From positions 62,001 through 126,000 of the forward strand of contig CAJTEM010000005.1 in assembly GCA_910575255.1 (NCBI GenBank): DNA of 64,000 nucleotides, given 5' to 3'. Numbering within the stretch: the stretch's first letter is position 1; every line of letters starts with the position of its first letter. A model generated the notes under the pieces. That model saw nothing but the letters and a program-made list of their open reading frames with translations, did not search any database and had not been told where the DNA came from. This DNA comes from Lachnospiraceae bacterium (GTDB lineage: Bacteria; Bacillota; Clostridia; Lachnospirales; Lachnospiraceae). Positions 8,401-16,590 of this stretch are shown in pieces. The position numbers and the translations under genes were made by a program.

Positions 8401-9471
8401 GGAGACGATGACGCGGATGCCGACGCTGACGCTGACGCCGATGCGGATGCGGATGCCGACGCCGACGCTGACGCCGATGCGGATGCTGACGCCGATGCGG
8501 ACGCCGATGCGGATGCCGACGCTGATGCGGATGCTGACGCCGATGCGGATGCTGATGCCGATGCGGATGCTGACGCCGATGCGGATGCCGATGCTGACGC
8601 CGATGCGGATGCTGATGCCGATGCTGACGCCGATGCGGATGCTGACGCCGATGCGGACGCCGATGCTGACGCCGATGCGGATGCGGATGCCGACGCTGAC
8701 GCGGATGCGGATGCTGACGCCGACGCTGACGCGGATGCCGACGCTGACGCGGATGCCGACGCTGACGCCGATGCGGATGCCGACGCTGACGCCGATGCGG
8801 ATGCCGACGCTGACGCGGATGCTGACGCCGATGCGGACGCCGACGCTGACGCGGATGCGGATGCCGATGCGGATGCCGACGCTGACGCGGATGCGGATGC
8901 TGACGCCGATGCCGACGCCGATGCGGATGCTGACGCGGATGCCGATGCCGACGCCGATGCGGATGCTGACACCGATGCTGACGCTGACGCTGACGCGGAT
9001 GCGGATGCCGACGCAGATGCTGACGCCGATGCTGATTCGGATGCGGATGCTGACGCCGATGCTGATTCGGACGCGGATACCGACACTGACAGCGATTCGA
9101 CTCCGGACCCGACGGACCCGGCACCAGAACAGCCTACAGACCCGACTCCGGAGATTCCGACGATTCCAAATCGTCCCGGCGGCAGTGGCGGTGGCGGTGG
9201 CGGCGGAAGCAGCAGCCGGGATACAGGCAGTACCCCTTCCGGCGGCCCCGGAGCTACGACAACGATCGATATGCCGGAGGTACCTCTGGCAAGCTTTCCG
9301 GAACAGCATCAGGAGGAACTGGAAATAATCGAGGATACAGAGACACCTCTGGCAGCATTGCCAAAGACCGGTGACAGAAGACAGGCAGGAATGCTGTGGC
9401 TGTTGATTATGATAACCGGACAGGGAATGCTTCTCTCAGCAGAGGGACTGAGAAAACGCAAAGAAAGCTAA
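5473..9471 (+). CDS. Large LPXTG-anchored surface protein with acidic Asp-Ala repeat
   Basis: 1,332 residues. A signal peptide (about 1-36, ending GTAFA) is followed by a folded domain (about 40-155), a very Glu-rich low-complexity stretch (about 160-500), a helical region (about 530-610), and a domain with paired CHCG and CKRCG motifs near residues 677 and 766 that could bind a metal. An InlB B-repeat-like module comes next (about 797-870, KYESNGGSNVSP and GYKFLGWAEE). Residues 980-1209 are about 115 Asp-X dipeptides, X almost always Ala with rare Thr/Ser near the end, probably an extended stalk like the SD repeats of staphylococcal adhesins. A Pro- and Gly-rich stretch, the sortase motif LPKTG (1296-1300), a hydrophobic helix and an RKRKES tail finish it. 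The ATG at 5479 has better spacing from GGAG (9 nt against 3) and may be the true start. No sortase gene lies in the window. Confidence 0.9.
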   Translation: MGMWKGVCRNYRRLVAFLLIAVMVGLNVGGNLGTAFAAGENENALFLMDGRELHEAVREAVEQGEKFDFASLGLEAGKKSIKNQYEKLLGMKKGDVYQLDVDIDTGYAPEGTAVQVFYHAGTKEVVFLFLNESNLVVDYRVNISGYEAGSVTVRPNTANMEAEDEEELSRGENYEAADMIDDTKKKVSAEVVTPEADEEDKELSLPEEGAAADETVYTEENTQETEETESREEISEEADTSDSSEAVEEAGQGTEPEQEAETEPETEKKQEENAKSEEILGISDHLTVMVGISAGISEDGGSEAGEAEVAAGTETVSKKENSNEDDSKDDSDILVILGETESEMTEAEAGPGKTESESEPTENESDLENEGEPKEEADPGTTESEAGSAGENKPEETEAGIPDNENPSEESTADDEETDNLESTEASGGVEGPAEEGPSVGDAVEEENVTETATEQPSAAENTDTDNKKTEESIIKNEDEQLLEDDSIENHGGLDGAALDTVTIWGNVNARAYRVKLEDIPEPEEDALDKTGNEIPPEVQEFLDAVAALPEISAITAENAEEIGEQVNDVIDMWENLDEEFSEREDVMDAMDTVYAVFEAVLDAEGMEAGRPLLAGIPGFTPADRFYDGNGKEVAQLYTGTYPNNPVYSYTNPATSIELMVGETGSDQRLYTKSAICHCGNVLVEVTPDWIAVDSRRKLTTSNEDIIGVDDIKWSLEGYEPDDISDFSYDGYPALQMDVAGKKPGTSQIKFQTYQNYYYYYRWQQCKRCGQVYSEISFKGKWIEDKETVNVAVNAKYILKYESNGGSNVSPTVEKVPKTSTEISVTSAVPERSGYKFLGWAEEKDADKEQYKRGDRVALNWEEGKGSEENPVEKTLYAVWEKEGNGETETTYTVIRKYYTDKETLIATVKRENQKGIVGEKIKGENLAADNPDWVKYVLDGETLIFDYKESTPDTLVLSENSKENIITLIYVMEEEGDDDADADADADADADADADADADADADADADADADADADADADADADADADADADADADADADADADADADADADADADADADADADADADADADADADADADADADADADADADADADADADADADADADADADADADADADADADADADADADADADADADADADADADADADADADADADADADADTDADADADADADADADADADADSDADADADADSDADTDTDSDSTPDPTDPAPEQPTDPTPEIPTIPNRPGGSGGGGGGGSSSRDTGSTPSGGPGATTTIDMPEVPLASFPEQHQEELEIIEDTETPLAALPKTGDRRQAGMLWLLIMITGQGMLLSAEGLRKRKES
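8410..9099 (+). repeat. Asp-X codon repeat (about 115 units)
   Basis: Alternating GAY and GCN codons for 690 bp, with a few ACC/ACT/TCG/AGC codons near the 3' end. Third-position bases vary irregularly (GAC/GAT; GCG/GCC/GCT), with recurring 12-24 bp blocks such as GCGGATGCTGACGCCGAT, so it looks like repeated unequal exchange of short blocks plus drift. Any GAY-GCN array reads as Ala-Ser on the opposite strand, which explains the long antisense open frame there. Confidence 0.95.
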
Positions 9472-9545
9472 TGCAGGGATTGCCAGATCAACCGCATAAG
9501 CGTGAGAGGGAATGCAGAGAAGTAGAAAAATATGAAAACAAAGAA

Positions 9546-9571
9546 GTGCGGTCCGGTCAGCCGGGCCGCAC
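9546..9571 (+). terminator. Hairpin after the LPXTG gene, probable terminator
   Basis: GTGCGGTCCGG-TCAG-CCGGGCCGCAC gives an 11-bp stem with one G-T pair, followed by ATTTTAAAT. The T run is short, so termination may be partial and the next gene could be co-transcribed. Confidence 0.6.
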
Positions 9572-9605
9572 ATTTTAAATGATTCCGAAAAGAGAGGGGA
9601 AGCTC

Positions 9606-11408
9606 ATGAGTAGACAGCAGAGAAAGAAAAAAACGGCCAAAAGCCAACTGCTTCGCCAGCATAAGGAACGGATGTTCATCTGTTGTGCCGCAATACTCCT
9701 GGTTATGGCGGTTTGTCTGTTTGTCAGATTTTTTGGGTGGATATCGCCTAATACGGCTGTGTTCCGGAAAAAACTGGCCCTTCTGGAAAGGCAGATTATG
9801 ACAGAAGAGACGGCAGAGGCGTTAGGTAAGAGTCCTGCAGGCGGTCAGGCAGGACATGCTGTATTTATCTCGGTATGCAATACCGCAGAACGGGCCAGCG
9901 TTTTTTGCGGAACCGGGAAGGATCTGCGTGCTGCCTGGAAAGATGCCGAAGCACAGACGGAAAAGTTTTTGAAGAAAGGAAATTATGATCCGGTATGGGT
10001 AAAAGTTGATGTGGCGGAGTCGTCAGATACGCTTCAGACCGAGGAGCTTGTACGGGAGGTGAAGAGAGCACGGCACGAATTCTGTCGCTATGGGATAGCA
10101 TTTGACCGGAGTTTTCAGACAGCGCTGCTGGAAGCAGAACTCAACGGCGCAAAAATTTATGAATATGAGAACGGTGGTATTGACAAGAAAGCCTTGAACA
10201 GCTATCTGAAAAAGTCAGGAAGGAATGCGCTCGAAGAGCTGCCGGAAATTTATACCATATTCCAATGCAGGGGATGGATTTGCGATGAGAATAACCAGGT
10301 CTTTCCGCTGAGCACAGATGCGCTGGATTACGGGCGCCGGACAGAAACGGTTGATGCTGAATATGCAAAAGAACTGATTATGAATGCCTCTGCGTTTCTG
10401 GTGGATCAGATTCAGGAGGATGGTTCCTTCCTCTATGGGATTTATCCTCGCTTTGACAATAATATTGACAATTATAATATCGTGCGTCATGCCAGCACTC
10501 TCTGGTCTCTGATTTGCCGCTATCGTCTGGAGCCGGATGAGCATTTAGCGGAAAAGATTGAGAGGAGCATTGGATTCATGCTTGATTATGTGATTTATGA
10601 TTCAGATGGCCGGGCCTGGCTCTATGAAGAAAAGGATGAGGAGATTAAGCTGGGGGGCTGTGGTGTGGCGGTAGTGGCACTGACAGAATATATGGAAGTA
10701 TTTCAAAACGATAAGTATAAGGAAATCTGCTGCGCTCTGGGACGAGGGATTCTTCAGATGATGGATCCAATATCCGGAAAATATTATCATGTTTTCCATG
10801 GAGACTTTACCAGGAAGGAAGAGTTTCGCACGGTCTATTACGACGGAGAGGCAACATTTGCCCTTTGCCGGCTGTATAGCCTTACCGGCGAGGAGATCTG
10901 GCTGGATGCGGCCCAAAGTGCTGTGGAACATTTCATAAAAGAGGATTATTCCAGGTATAAAGATCACTGGGTAGCTTACAGCATGAACGAAATAACCAAA
11001 CATATCACGGATAACAAAGCTTATTATGATTTTGCACTTAAAAACGCACAGGTAAATCTTCAGCAGATCCGTGAACGTGACACTACTTATCATACCTATC
11101 TGGAGCTGCTGATGGCTACCTTTGAGGTATATGACCGGATGATTGAAAAAGGTATGGACGCGGGAGATTTTGACCGGCAAAGCTTCCTGGATACCATAGC
11201 TGTCCGGGTTAACCGTCAGTTGAATGGATACTTTTATCCCGAATATGCCATGTATATGAAAAATCCTCAGAGAATACGGAATACCTTCATGGTACGGCAT
11301 GACGGCTATCGGGTTCGTATTGATGATGTACAGCATAACATCGGAGGATATTACCTGTATTATAAAAATTACGATAAATTGGTATCATACGGTCTGTCAA
11401 AGAATTAG
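9606..11408 (+). CDS. Membrane-anchored helical-barrel protein, possibly glycan-processing
   Basis: 600 residues from the ATG at 9606, chosen over the one at 9579 because GAGAGGGGAAGCTC precedes it at good spacing. A basic N-terminus (RQQRKKKTAKSQLLRQHKER) leads into one membrane helix (ICCAAILLVMAVCLFVRFFG), so the bulk should be outside the cell. Residues about 60-235 form an unrecognised alpha/beta domain. Residues about 250-595 are repeated amphipathic helices with motifs seen in alpha/alpha-toroid enzymes and lyases (EDGSFLYGIYPRFD, HASTLWSLICRY, GEATFALCRLYSLTG, HNIGGYYLYYKNYDK). This fold is common in glycoside hydrolases and epimerases but no family is certain. Position suggests a link to the LPXTG surface protein. 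Function is not established. Confidence 0.65.
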   Translation: MSRQQRKKKTAKSQLLRQHKERMFICCAAILLVMAVCLFVRFFGWISPNTAVFRKKLALLERQIMTEETAEALGKSPAGGQAGHAVFISVCNTAERASVFCGTGKDLRAAWKDAEAQTEKFLKKGNYDPVWVKVDVAESSDTLQTEELVREVKRARHEFCRYGIAFDRSFQTALLEAELNGAKIYEYENGGIDKKALNSYLKKSGRNALEELPEIYTIFQCRGWICDENNQVFPLSTDALDYGRRTETVDAEYAKELIMNASAFLVDQIQEDGSFLYGIYPRFDNNIDNYNIVRHASTLWSLICRYRLEPDEHLAEKIERSIGFMLDYVIYDSDGRAWLYEEKDEEIKLGGCGVAVVALTEYMEVFQNDKYKEICCALGRGILQMMDPISGKYYHVFHGDFTRKEEFRTVYYDGEATFALCRLYSLTGEEIWLDAAQSAVEHFIKEDYSRYKDHWVAYSMNEITKHITDNKAYYDFALKNAQVNLQQIRERDTTYHTYLELLMATFEVYDRMIEKGMDAGDFDRQSFLDTIAVRVNRQLNGYFYPEYAMYMKNPQRIRNTFMVRHDGYRVRIDDVQHNIGGYYLYYKNYDKLVSYGLSKN

Positions 11409-11439
11409 CAGGAGAGAAAAGGATATCCATACTCAACAC

Positions 11440-11481
11440 AGGACCGCCCCATCCGGAGTTTTCTCCGAATGGGGCGGTCCT
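11440..11481. terminator. Hairpin between convergent genes
   Basis: AGGACCGCCCCAT...ATGGGGCGGTCCT forms a long GC-rich stem shared by the helical-barrel gene and the convergent hydrogenase operon. Neither side has a good T run, so its terminator role rests on position and stem strength. Confidence 0.6.
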
Positions 11482-11500
11482 ATATCAGATTCTGAGAACA

Positions 11501-13255
11501 TCAGATCTCATTGATCTTTCTTTTCACATAAGTCGTATGCAGCAGATGATGTGCCTTGGAACTTCCCGGTTTGCCCAGATAGGTCTCATACAGTTCCTTG
11601 ATTGCCGGGTTCTCATGGGACTTACGGATCGGGTTATCCTTGTCGGAATCATACAGCACCTTTGCACGCAGAGCGCGGATATCTACGGTATTGCGCACAT
11701 GGCCCGGCTGCTGAGGCTGGCCGCCGCCGTTGACGCATCCGCCCGGGCAGCCCATGATCTCGATGAAGTGGTAGTTGGCTTCCCCGGATTTTACCATGTT
11801 GAGAAGCTTCCTGGCATTGCCAAGACCAGAGGCTACGGCAACTTTGACATCCATGCCTGCCACATGGTAGGTGGCTTCCTTGATGCCTTTTGTGCCACGG
11901 ACCTCCGTAAAGTCCACACTGGCCAGTTCTTCGCCGGTCAGGGTCTCTACTGCGGTACGCAGGGCGGCTTCCATAACACCGCCGGTAGCGCCGAAGATTA
12001 CGGCTGCGCCGGTTCCCAGGCCCAGAGGAGCGTCAAAGCCCTCGTCAGGCAGCTCAGTGAAGCGCAGGCCGACCTTGCGGATCATGCGGGCCAGCTCACG
12101 GGTTGTCAGGGAAATGTCCACATCCGGTACACCGTTGGCTGCCTGGTTCGGGCGCTGCACCTCGAACTTCTTGGCAGTACAGGGCATGATGGAGACGGAA
12201 ACAATATCCTTCGGATCCAGTCCCATCTTCTCCGCATAGTAAGATTTGGCAATAGCGCCGAACATCTGCTGCGGAGACTTGCAGCTGGACAGATTCTCCG
12301 TCATATCCGGGAAATAATGCTCACAGTACTTGATCCATCCCGGGGAGCAGGAGGTGATCAGCGGAAGTACGCCGCCGTTCTGTACCCGGTCAAGGAATTC
12401 GTGAGCCTCCTCCATGATGGTGAGGTCAGCGCTGAAGTCTGTATCAAATACCTTATCAAAACCGATCCTTCTTAAGGCAGCAGCCATCTTTCCTTCCACA
12501 TTGGTGCCGATGGGATAGCCGAATTCCTCACCCAGTCCGGCACGGACAGCAGGAGCTGTCTGTACGATAACATGCTTTTTCGGATCCGCGATGGCGGCCA
12601 GAACTTCATCCACCTGGGATTTCTCCTGCAGGGCGCCGGTGGGGCAGACAGCGATACACTGGCCGCAGGATACGCAGCTGGTCTCGCCCAGTCCCATGTT
12701 GAACGGGGAACCGATGAAGGTGGCAAAACCACGCTCGTTGGGGCCGATAACGCCGATGCCCTGAACTTTCTCGCAGACTGCCGAACAACGGCGGCAGAGG
12801 ATACATTTGCTGTTGTCCCGGATCATATGGGCGGCGCTGTCGTCAATGCAGGACGGGGTGCGCTCGCCGTCGTATTTGCCTTCATCCGTCACGCCCAGCT
12901 CTTTACACAGCTGCTGCAGTTCACAGTTGCCGCTGCGGACGCAGGATAAGCATTTGCGGTCATGGTTGGATAACAAAAGCTGAAGAGTCTTTCTGCGGGA
13001 TTCCAGCACCTTAGGGGTGTTGGTCCACACTTCCATATTCTCATTGATCGGATAGACACAGGAAGTGACCAGGCTTCTGGCGCCTTTGACTTCCACCACG
13101 CAGATCCGGCAGGCAGCGATCTCATTGATCTCCTTCAGATAACAGAGAGTCGGGATCTCGATATGGGCCAGCCGGGCTGCTTCCAGAATGGTGGAGCCTT
13201 TTGGAGCACTTACTTCTATGCCGTTAATTTTAATTGTAATATTCTCCATATCCAT
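11501..13255 (-). CDS. hndD: [FeFe]-hydrogenase catalytic subunit, NADH-linked (HndD/HydA type)
   Basis: 584 residues, usual for the catalytic subunit of multimeric NAD(P)H-linked hydrogenases; cytoplasmic. An N-terminal [2Fe-2S] domain (CYLKEINEIAACRIC) is followed by the His-ligated cluster motif (HDRKCLSCVRSGNCELQ), two ferredoxin-type [4Fe-4S] motifs (CILCRRC, CVSCGQCIAVC) and the H-cluster domain. Its signatures are L1 TSCSPGW, L2 MPCTAKKFE and L3 EIMGCPGGCVNGGGQP. L1 differs from the textbook TSCCPxW by a Ser. With hndA and hndC it should form a complex that evolves hydrogen from NADH and reduced ferredoxin (electron bifurcation, by family knowledge). The ATG at 13249 is 9 nt from GGAGG and may be the true start. 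Confidence 0.95.
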   Translation of the reverse strand: MDMENITIKINGIEVSAPKGSTILEAARLAHIEIPTLCYLKEINEIAACRICVVEVKGARSLVTSCVYPINENMEVWTNTPKVLESRRKTLQLLLSNHDRKCLSCVRSGNCELQQLCKELGVTDEGKYDGERTPSCIDDSAAHMIRDNSKCILCRRCSAVCEKVQGIGVIGPNERGFATFIGSPFNMGLGETSCVSCGQCIAVCPTGALQEKSQVDEVLAAIADPKKHVIVQTAPAVRAGLGEEFGYPIGTNVEGKMAAALRRIGFDKVFDTDFSADLTIMEEAHEFLDRVQNGGVLPLITSCSPGWIKYCEHYFPDMTENLSSCKSPQQMFGAIAKSYYAEKMGLDPKDIVSVSIMPCTAKKFEVQRPNQAANGVPDVDISLTTRELARMIRKVGLRFTELPDEGFDAPLGLGTGAAVIFGATGGVMEAALRTAVETLTGEELASVDFTEVRGTKGIKEATYHVAGMDVKVAVASGLGNARKLLNMVKSGEANYHFIEIMGCPGGCVNGGGQPQQPGHVRNTVDIRALRAKVLYDSDKDNPIRKSHENPAIKELYETYLGKPGSSKAHHLLHTTYVKRKINEI

Positions 13256-13264
13256 TCTCCTCCA

Positions 13265-15052
13265 TTACTGTTTGTAGATAGCGCCGAATTTACATTTCTC
13301 CATACAGGCGCCGCACTTGATACACTTCTCCTGGTCGATGGTATGCGGATTGCGGACAGAGCCGTTGATTGCATTGTTGGGGCAGTTCCGTGCACACAAG
13401 GTACAGCCGCGGCACTTGTCAGGATTAATATGGTAGGAGAGAAGAGCCTTACATACACCGGCCGGACATCTCTTCTCTATCACATGAGCCTCGTATTCTT
13501 TGCGGAAATAGCGGAGGGTGGACAATACCGGGTTGGGGGCAGTCTGGCCCAGACCACAGGCAGAGTTCTCCTTAACGTAGTAGCAGAGTTCCTCCAGCTT
13601 GTCTAAATCTTCCAGGGTAGCCTGGCCCTTGGTGATCTTGGTGAGGATCTCCAGCATACGCTTGGTTCCCACCCGGCAGGGAGTACATTTGCCGCAGGAC
13701 TCTTCCACCGTGAACTCCAGGAAGAACTTGGCGATATCTACCATGCAGTCGTCCTCGTCCATGACGATCAGACCGCCGGAACCCATCATGGAACCGATGG
13801 AAATGAGGTTATCATAGTCAATCGGAATATCAAAATGCTCGAAGGGGATGCATCCGCCGGAAGGTCCGCCGGTCTGCGCCGCTTTGAACTTCTTGCCATT
13901 AGGAATGCCGCCGCCGATCTCCTCGATGACTTCTCTTAAGGTAGTACCCATGGGAATCTCCACCAGGCCGGTATTATGGATCTTGCCGCCCAGAGCAAAG
14001 ACCTTGGTTCCCTTGGATTTCTCGGTACCCATGGAGGCGAACCATTCGGGACCATTGAGAATGATCTGGGGGATGTTGGCATAGGTTTCCACGTTATTGA
14101 GGATGGTGGGCTTGTCAAACAGGCCCTTCTGAGCCGGGAACGGCGGTCTCGGCTTGGGTTCGCCGCGGTTGCCCTCGATGGAGTGCATCAGCGCGGTCTC
14201 CTCACCGCAGACGAATGCGCCGGCGCCCAGACGCAGGTCAATGTCAAAGTCAAATCCGGTGCCGAAGATATCCTTGCCAAGAAGTTCCATCTCCCTTGCC
14301 TGGCTGATAGCGATCTTTAAACGCTCCACGGCAATGGGATATTCCGCACGCACATAGATGTAACCCTGGTTGGCTCCGATGGCATAGCCGGCGATGGCCA
14401 TAGCCTCCAGAACGGCATGCGGATCGCCTTCCAGAACGGAACGGTCCATGAATGCGCCGGGGTCGCCTTCGTCCGCGTTACAGCAGACGTATTTCTGATC
14501 CGCGTCATTCTGCTTGGCCAGCTTCCACTTAAGGCCGGTGGGGAAGCCGCCGCCGCCTCTGCCGCGCAGGCCGGAATCCATCAGGCACTGGATGACATCA
14601 TCGGGAGTCATCTCTGTGAGAACCTTGCCCAGGGCGGCATAGCCGCCGGTTCCGATGTACTCTTCAATCACTTCAGGGTTGATCACGCCGCAGTTGCGCA
14701 GGGCGATCCGGTGCTGCTTCTTGTAGAAGTCCGTATCTGCCAGCGCCTTGACTCCGGACTGGGTCACGGTCTCCTGGTAAAGAAGGCGGGTTACCACCCG
14801 GCCTTTTAACAGATGCTCAGATACAATCTCCGGAATGTCTTCCACCTTAACCATGGAGTAGAAGCTGGCATCCGGATAGATAATCATAATCGGTCCCAAA
14901 GCACAGAGGCCATGGCACCCGGTCTGGACGACGGAAACCTCGTCCTGCAGGCCGGCTTTCTCAATCTCCGCCTTCAGTGCTTCCATTATCTGATGGCTGC
15001 CGGAGGAAGTACATCCTGTTCCGCCGCAGACCAATACATGTGAACGATACAT
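13265..15052 (-). CDS. hndC: Hydrogenase NADH/FMN-binding subunit (NuoF/HndC-like)
   Basis: 595 residues. Order of domains: a thioredoxin-like [2Fe-2S] domain (CGGTGCTSSGS ... GCHGLCALGP, residues about 9-55), the NuoF core with its glycine-rich NADH/FMN loop (GLRGRGGGGFPTGLKW), the NuoF [4Fe-4S] motif (ESCGKCTPCRVG), and two C-terminal ferredoxin clusters (CRGCTLCARNC, CIKCGACMEKC). This subunit takes NADH electrons and is the proposed bifurcation site in HydABC-type enzymes. The start has a perfect AGGAGG. Its stop lies 9 bp before the hndD frame, so the two are translated from one message. Confidence 0.95.
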   Translation of the reverse strand: MYRSHVLVCGGTGCTSSGSHQIMEALKAEIEKAGLQDEVSVVQTGCHGLCALGPIMIIYPDASFYSMVKVEDIPEIVSEHLLKGRVVTRLLYQETVTQSGVKALADTDFYKKQHRIALRNCGVINPEVIEEYIGTGGYAALGKVLTEMTPDDVIQCLMDSGLRGRGGGGFPTGLKWKLAKQNDADQKYVCCNADEGDPGAFMDRSVLEGDPHAVLEAMAIAGYAIGANQGYIYVRAEYPIAVERLKIAISQAREMELLGKDIFGTGFDFDIDLRLGAGAFVCGEETALMHSIEGNRGEPKPRPPFPAQKGLFDKPTILNNVETYANIPQIILNGPEWFASMGTEKSKGTKVFALGGKIHNTGLVEIPMGTTLREVIEEIGGGIPNGKKFKAAQTGGPSGGCIPFEHFDIPIDYDNLISIGSMMGSGGLIVMDEDDCMVDIAKFFLEFTVEESCGKCTPCRVGTKRMLEILTKITKGQATLEDLDKLEELCYYVKENSACGLGQTAPNPVLSTLRYFRKEYEAHVIEKRCPAGVCKALLSYHINPDKCRGCTLCARNCPNNAINGSVRNPHTIDQEKCIKCGACMEKCKFGAIYKQ

Positions 15053-15074
15053 TTTTGTCCTCCTTTGAACAATG

Positions 15075-15452
15075 CTATTTGATGTCTGCTGAATTCAGGG
15101 TGTATTCTTCCACCACATGTCCCCCGATCAGATGGCGCTCCACGATCTCAGCAGCTTTGTCGGGATTCATCTTGATATAGGTGATCTTGGATTTGCCGGG
15201 TTCCATCACTTCCACGATGGGCTCATACTGGCACAGGCCGATGCAGCCGGTCTGTGTCACGGCTACCTTGCCGGTGAGACCCTTCTCCTGAACCAGCCCG
15301 GACAGGGCATTCAGTACCGGGCGGGCGCCGCTGGCGATCCCGCAGGTGGCCATACCCACTACCACGCGGGTCTGGCTGCTGTCTTCCGCCCGCAGGCCTA
15401 CCTGGCCCTGCATTTTGTTGCGGATGGCTTTTAACTCTTCAAGGCTTTTCAT
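15075..15452 (-). CDS. hndB: Thioredoxin-like [2Fe-2S] hydrogenase accessory subunit (HndB-like)
   Basis: 125 residues. It has the thioredoxin-like ferredoxin fold signature: Cys in MATCGIASGARPVLNAL and GCIGLC followed by YEPIVEVMEPG. This single-domain protein is the HndB type found between hndA and hndC in many clostridial operons. It probably carries one [2Fe-2S] cluster, although only three of the usual four cysteines are obvious (in MATCGIAS and GCIGLC), so cluster binding should be treated with caution. GGAGG lies 13 nt before the ATG, longer than normal. It sits 22 bp upstream of hndC. Confidence 0.85.
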   Translation of the reverse strand: MKSLEELKAIRNKMQGQVGLRAEDSSQTRVVVGMATCGIASGARPVLNALSGLVQEKGLTGKVAVTQTGCIGLCQYEPIVEVMEPGKSKITYIKMNPDKAAEIVERHLIGGHVVEEYTLNSADIK

Positions 15453-15500
15453 AGTATGTAATATCCTCCAAATTATGACAATGTAATCTGGCGCACGTCT

Positions 15501-16058
15501 TTAATACACGGCGCCGCCGTCAGTTTCCAGTTTATTCTCAGTCAGATAGTCCAGAATATATGCGGAAATCTCCGGGGTGTCAAAGGGAACGCCCTCCAGC
15601 ACTTCCTTAAATTCCCTTGTGTCCAGGGTAAAAGACCGGCCGTTATAGTGATATTGATAGAGAAAATCCGTCTCCGGGTGATAGACCACCAGGGTATGTA
15701 TGGTGCTTGTGATATCCCCCAGGGGCATCCGGTCAATGTGGGACAGGACAAATACTGCCGTCACCGTGGTTCCGATACCAGGCTCTGATTCGATGGAAAA
15801 GGAACCGCCTGCTGCTTCTGCCGCATACTTAAAAAAAGGAACCCCCAGCCCTACCTTGCGGGTGGTTCGGCTGGTGAAGAAGGGATCCGTCACCTGGGCC
15901 ACCTGCTCCGGGGTCATGCCGCAGCCATTGTCAGCGATGGTAATGCTCAGCCGGTCTGCCGCAGTGTCCGCTGCCACTGTAATCCGGACTAAGGATGCAC
16001 CTGCCCGGGTGGAATTCTCTGCCACATCCAGGACGTTTAAGGAAATCTCAGTCATCAT
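15501..16058 (-). CDS. GHKL ATP-binding protein inside the hydrogenase operon
   Basis: 185 residues. An N-terminal histidine-kinase-type ATPase domain shows the N box (LDVAENSTRAGAS), G1 (DNGCGM) and G2 (VGLGVPFFKYAAEAAGGSF) with GIGTTVTAVF at its end. There is no dimerisation/phospho-acceptor domain and no membrane helix, so it is not a full sensor kinase. The C-terminal 80 residues (TIHTLVVYHPETDFLYQYHY) are unassigned. Proteins like this accompany hndA in clostridial operons. Their role is unknown, perhaps as a switch or anti-sigma-type kinase. It lies 6 bp after hndA with no clear ribosome site, implying translational coupling. Confidence 0.8.
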   Translation of the reverse strand: MMTEISLNVLDVAENSTRAGASLVRITVAADTAADRLSITIADNGCGMTPEQVAQVTDPFFTSRTTRKVGLGVPFFKYAAEAAGGSFSIESEPGIGTTVTAVFVLSHIDRMPLGDITSTIHTLVVYHPETDFLYQYHYNGRSFTLDTREFKEVLEGVPFDTPEISAYILDYLTENKLETDGGAVY

Positions 16059-16064
16059 AGGCGT

Positions 16065-16559
16065 TTACTGATATTTGGCCAGGATGCCCGGGATGTCGTC
16101 CGGCACCAGCCGTCCGTACACTTCGTCATTGATCATCATGACAGGGGCAAGGCCGCAGGCACCGACACAGCGGCAGGAATCCAGGGAAAACTTTCCGTCC
16201 GGGGTACACTGCCCGTTGGTAATGCCAAGAAGCTCCTCCAGTTTACTGAAAATAGCTGCGGAACCTTTTACATAACATGCCGTCCCGAGACATACGGAAA
16301 TCTGGTACTTGCCCTTAGGCTGCAGGGCAAATTGGGTATAAAAGGTTGCAATGCCATAAATCTTCTCCAGCGGGATACCCGTCTCGTCGGAGATCATGGT
16401 CTGAACTTCGATGGGGAGATAGCCGTAAATCTCCTGTGCCTGCTGCATGATAGGCATCAAGGCGCCCTTGGTGTCTTTCAGTTCAGCGATGACCTTTTTC
16501 AAAGCGGCTTCCTGCTCCGGGGTTCCGCTGAAAGGAACTCCTTCTTTTTTGCAAGCCAT
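16065..16559 (-). CDS. hndA: Hydrogenase [2Fe-2S] subunit (NuoE/HndA-like)
   Basis: 164 residues, first gene of the operon. It is the NuoE-family thioredoxin-like ferredoxin with the four ligands split as usual: CLGTAC and, about 35 residues on, CRCVGAC followed by GLAPVMMINDEVYG. The helical N-terminus (LMPIMQQAQEIYGYLP, GIPLEKIYGIATFYTQF) is also typical. It passes electrons between the NuoF-like subunit and the hydrogenase. An AGGAGG stands 8 nt before the ATG. The operon order is hndA, ATPase, hndB, hndC, hndD. Confidence 0.95.
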   Translation of the reverse strand: MACKKEGVPFSGTPEQEAALKKVIAELKDTKGALMPIMQQAQEIYGYLPIEVQTMISDETGIPLEKIYGIATFYTQFALQPKGKYQISVCLGTACYVKGSAAIFSKLEELLGITNGQCTPDGKFSLDSCRCVGACGLAPVMMINDEVYGRLVPDDIPGILAKYQ

Positions 16560-16590
16560 GTCTCATCCTCCTTCTGGTAATGATACTATT

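Noticed and set aside
8313-9086. Antisense open frame of 257 residues rich in Ser-Ala
   Set aside because: The complement of any GAY-GCN array reads GCR-TCN (Ala-Ser) without stops. It is a by-product of the Asp-Ala repeat, with no ribosome site or start context.
8408-9328. Plus-strand frame rich in Thr-Pro-Met-Arg
   Set aside because: Another frame of the same repeat; open only because of the two-codon pattern.
11440-11481. CRISPR or attachment-site interpretation of repeats
   Set aside because: No regularly spaced direct repeats with spacers, no cas genes, no integrase or tRNA gene in the window.
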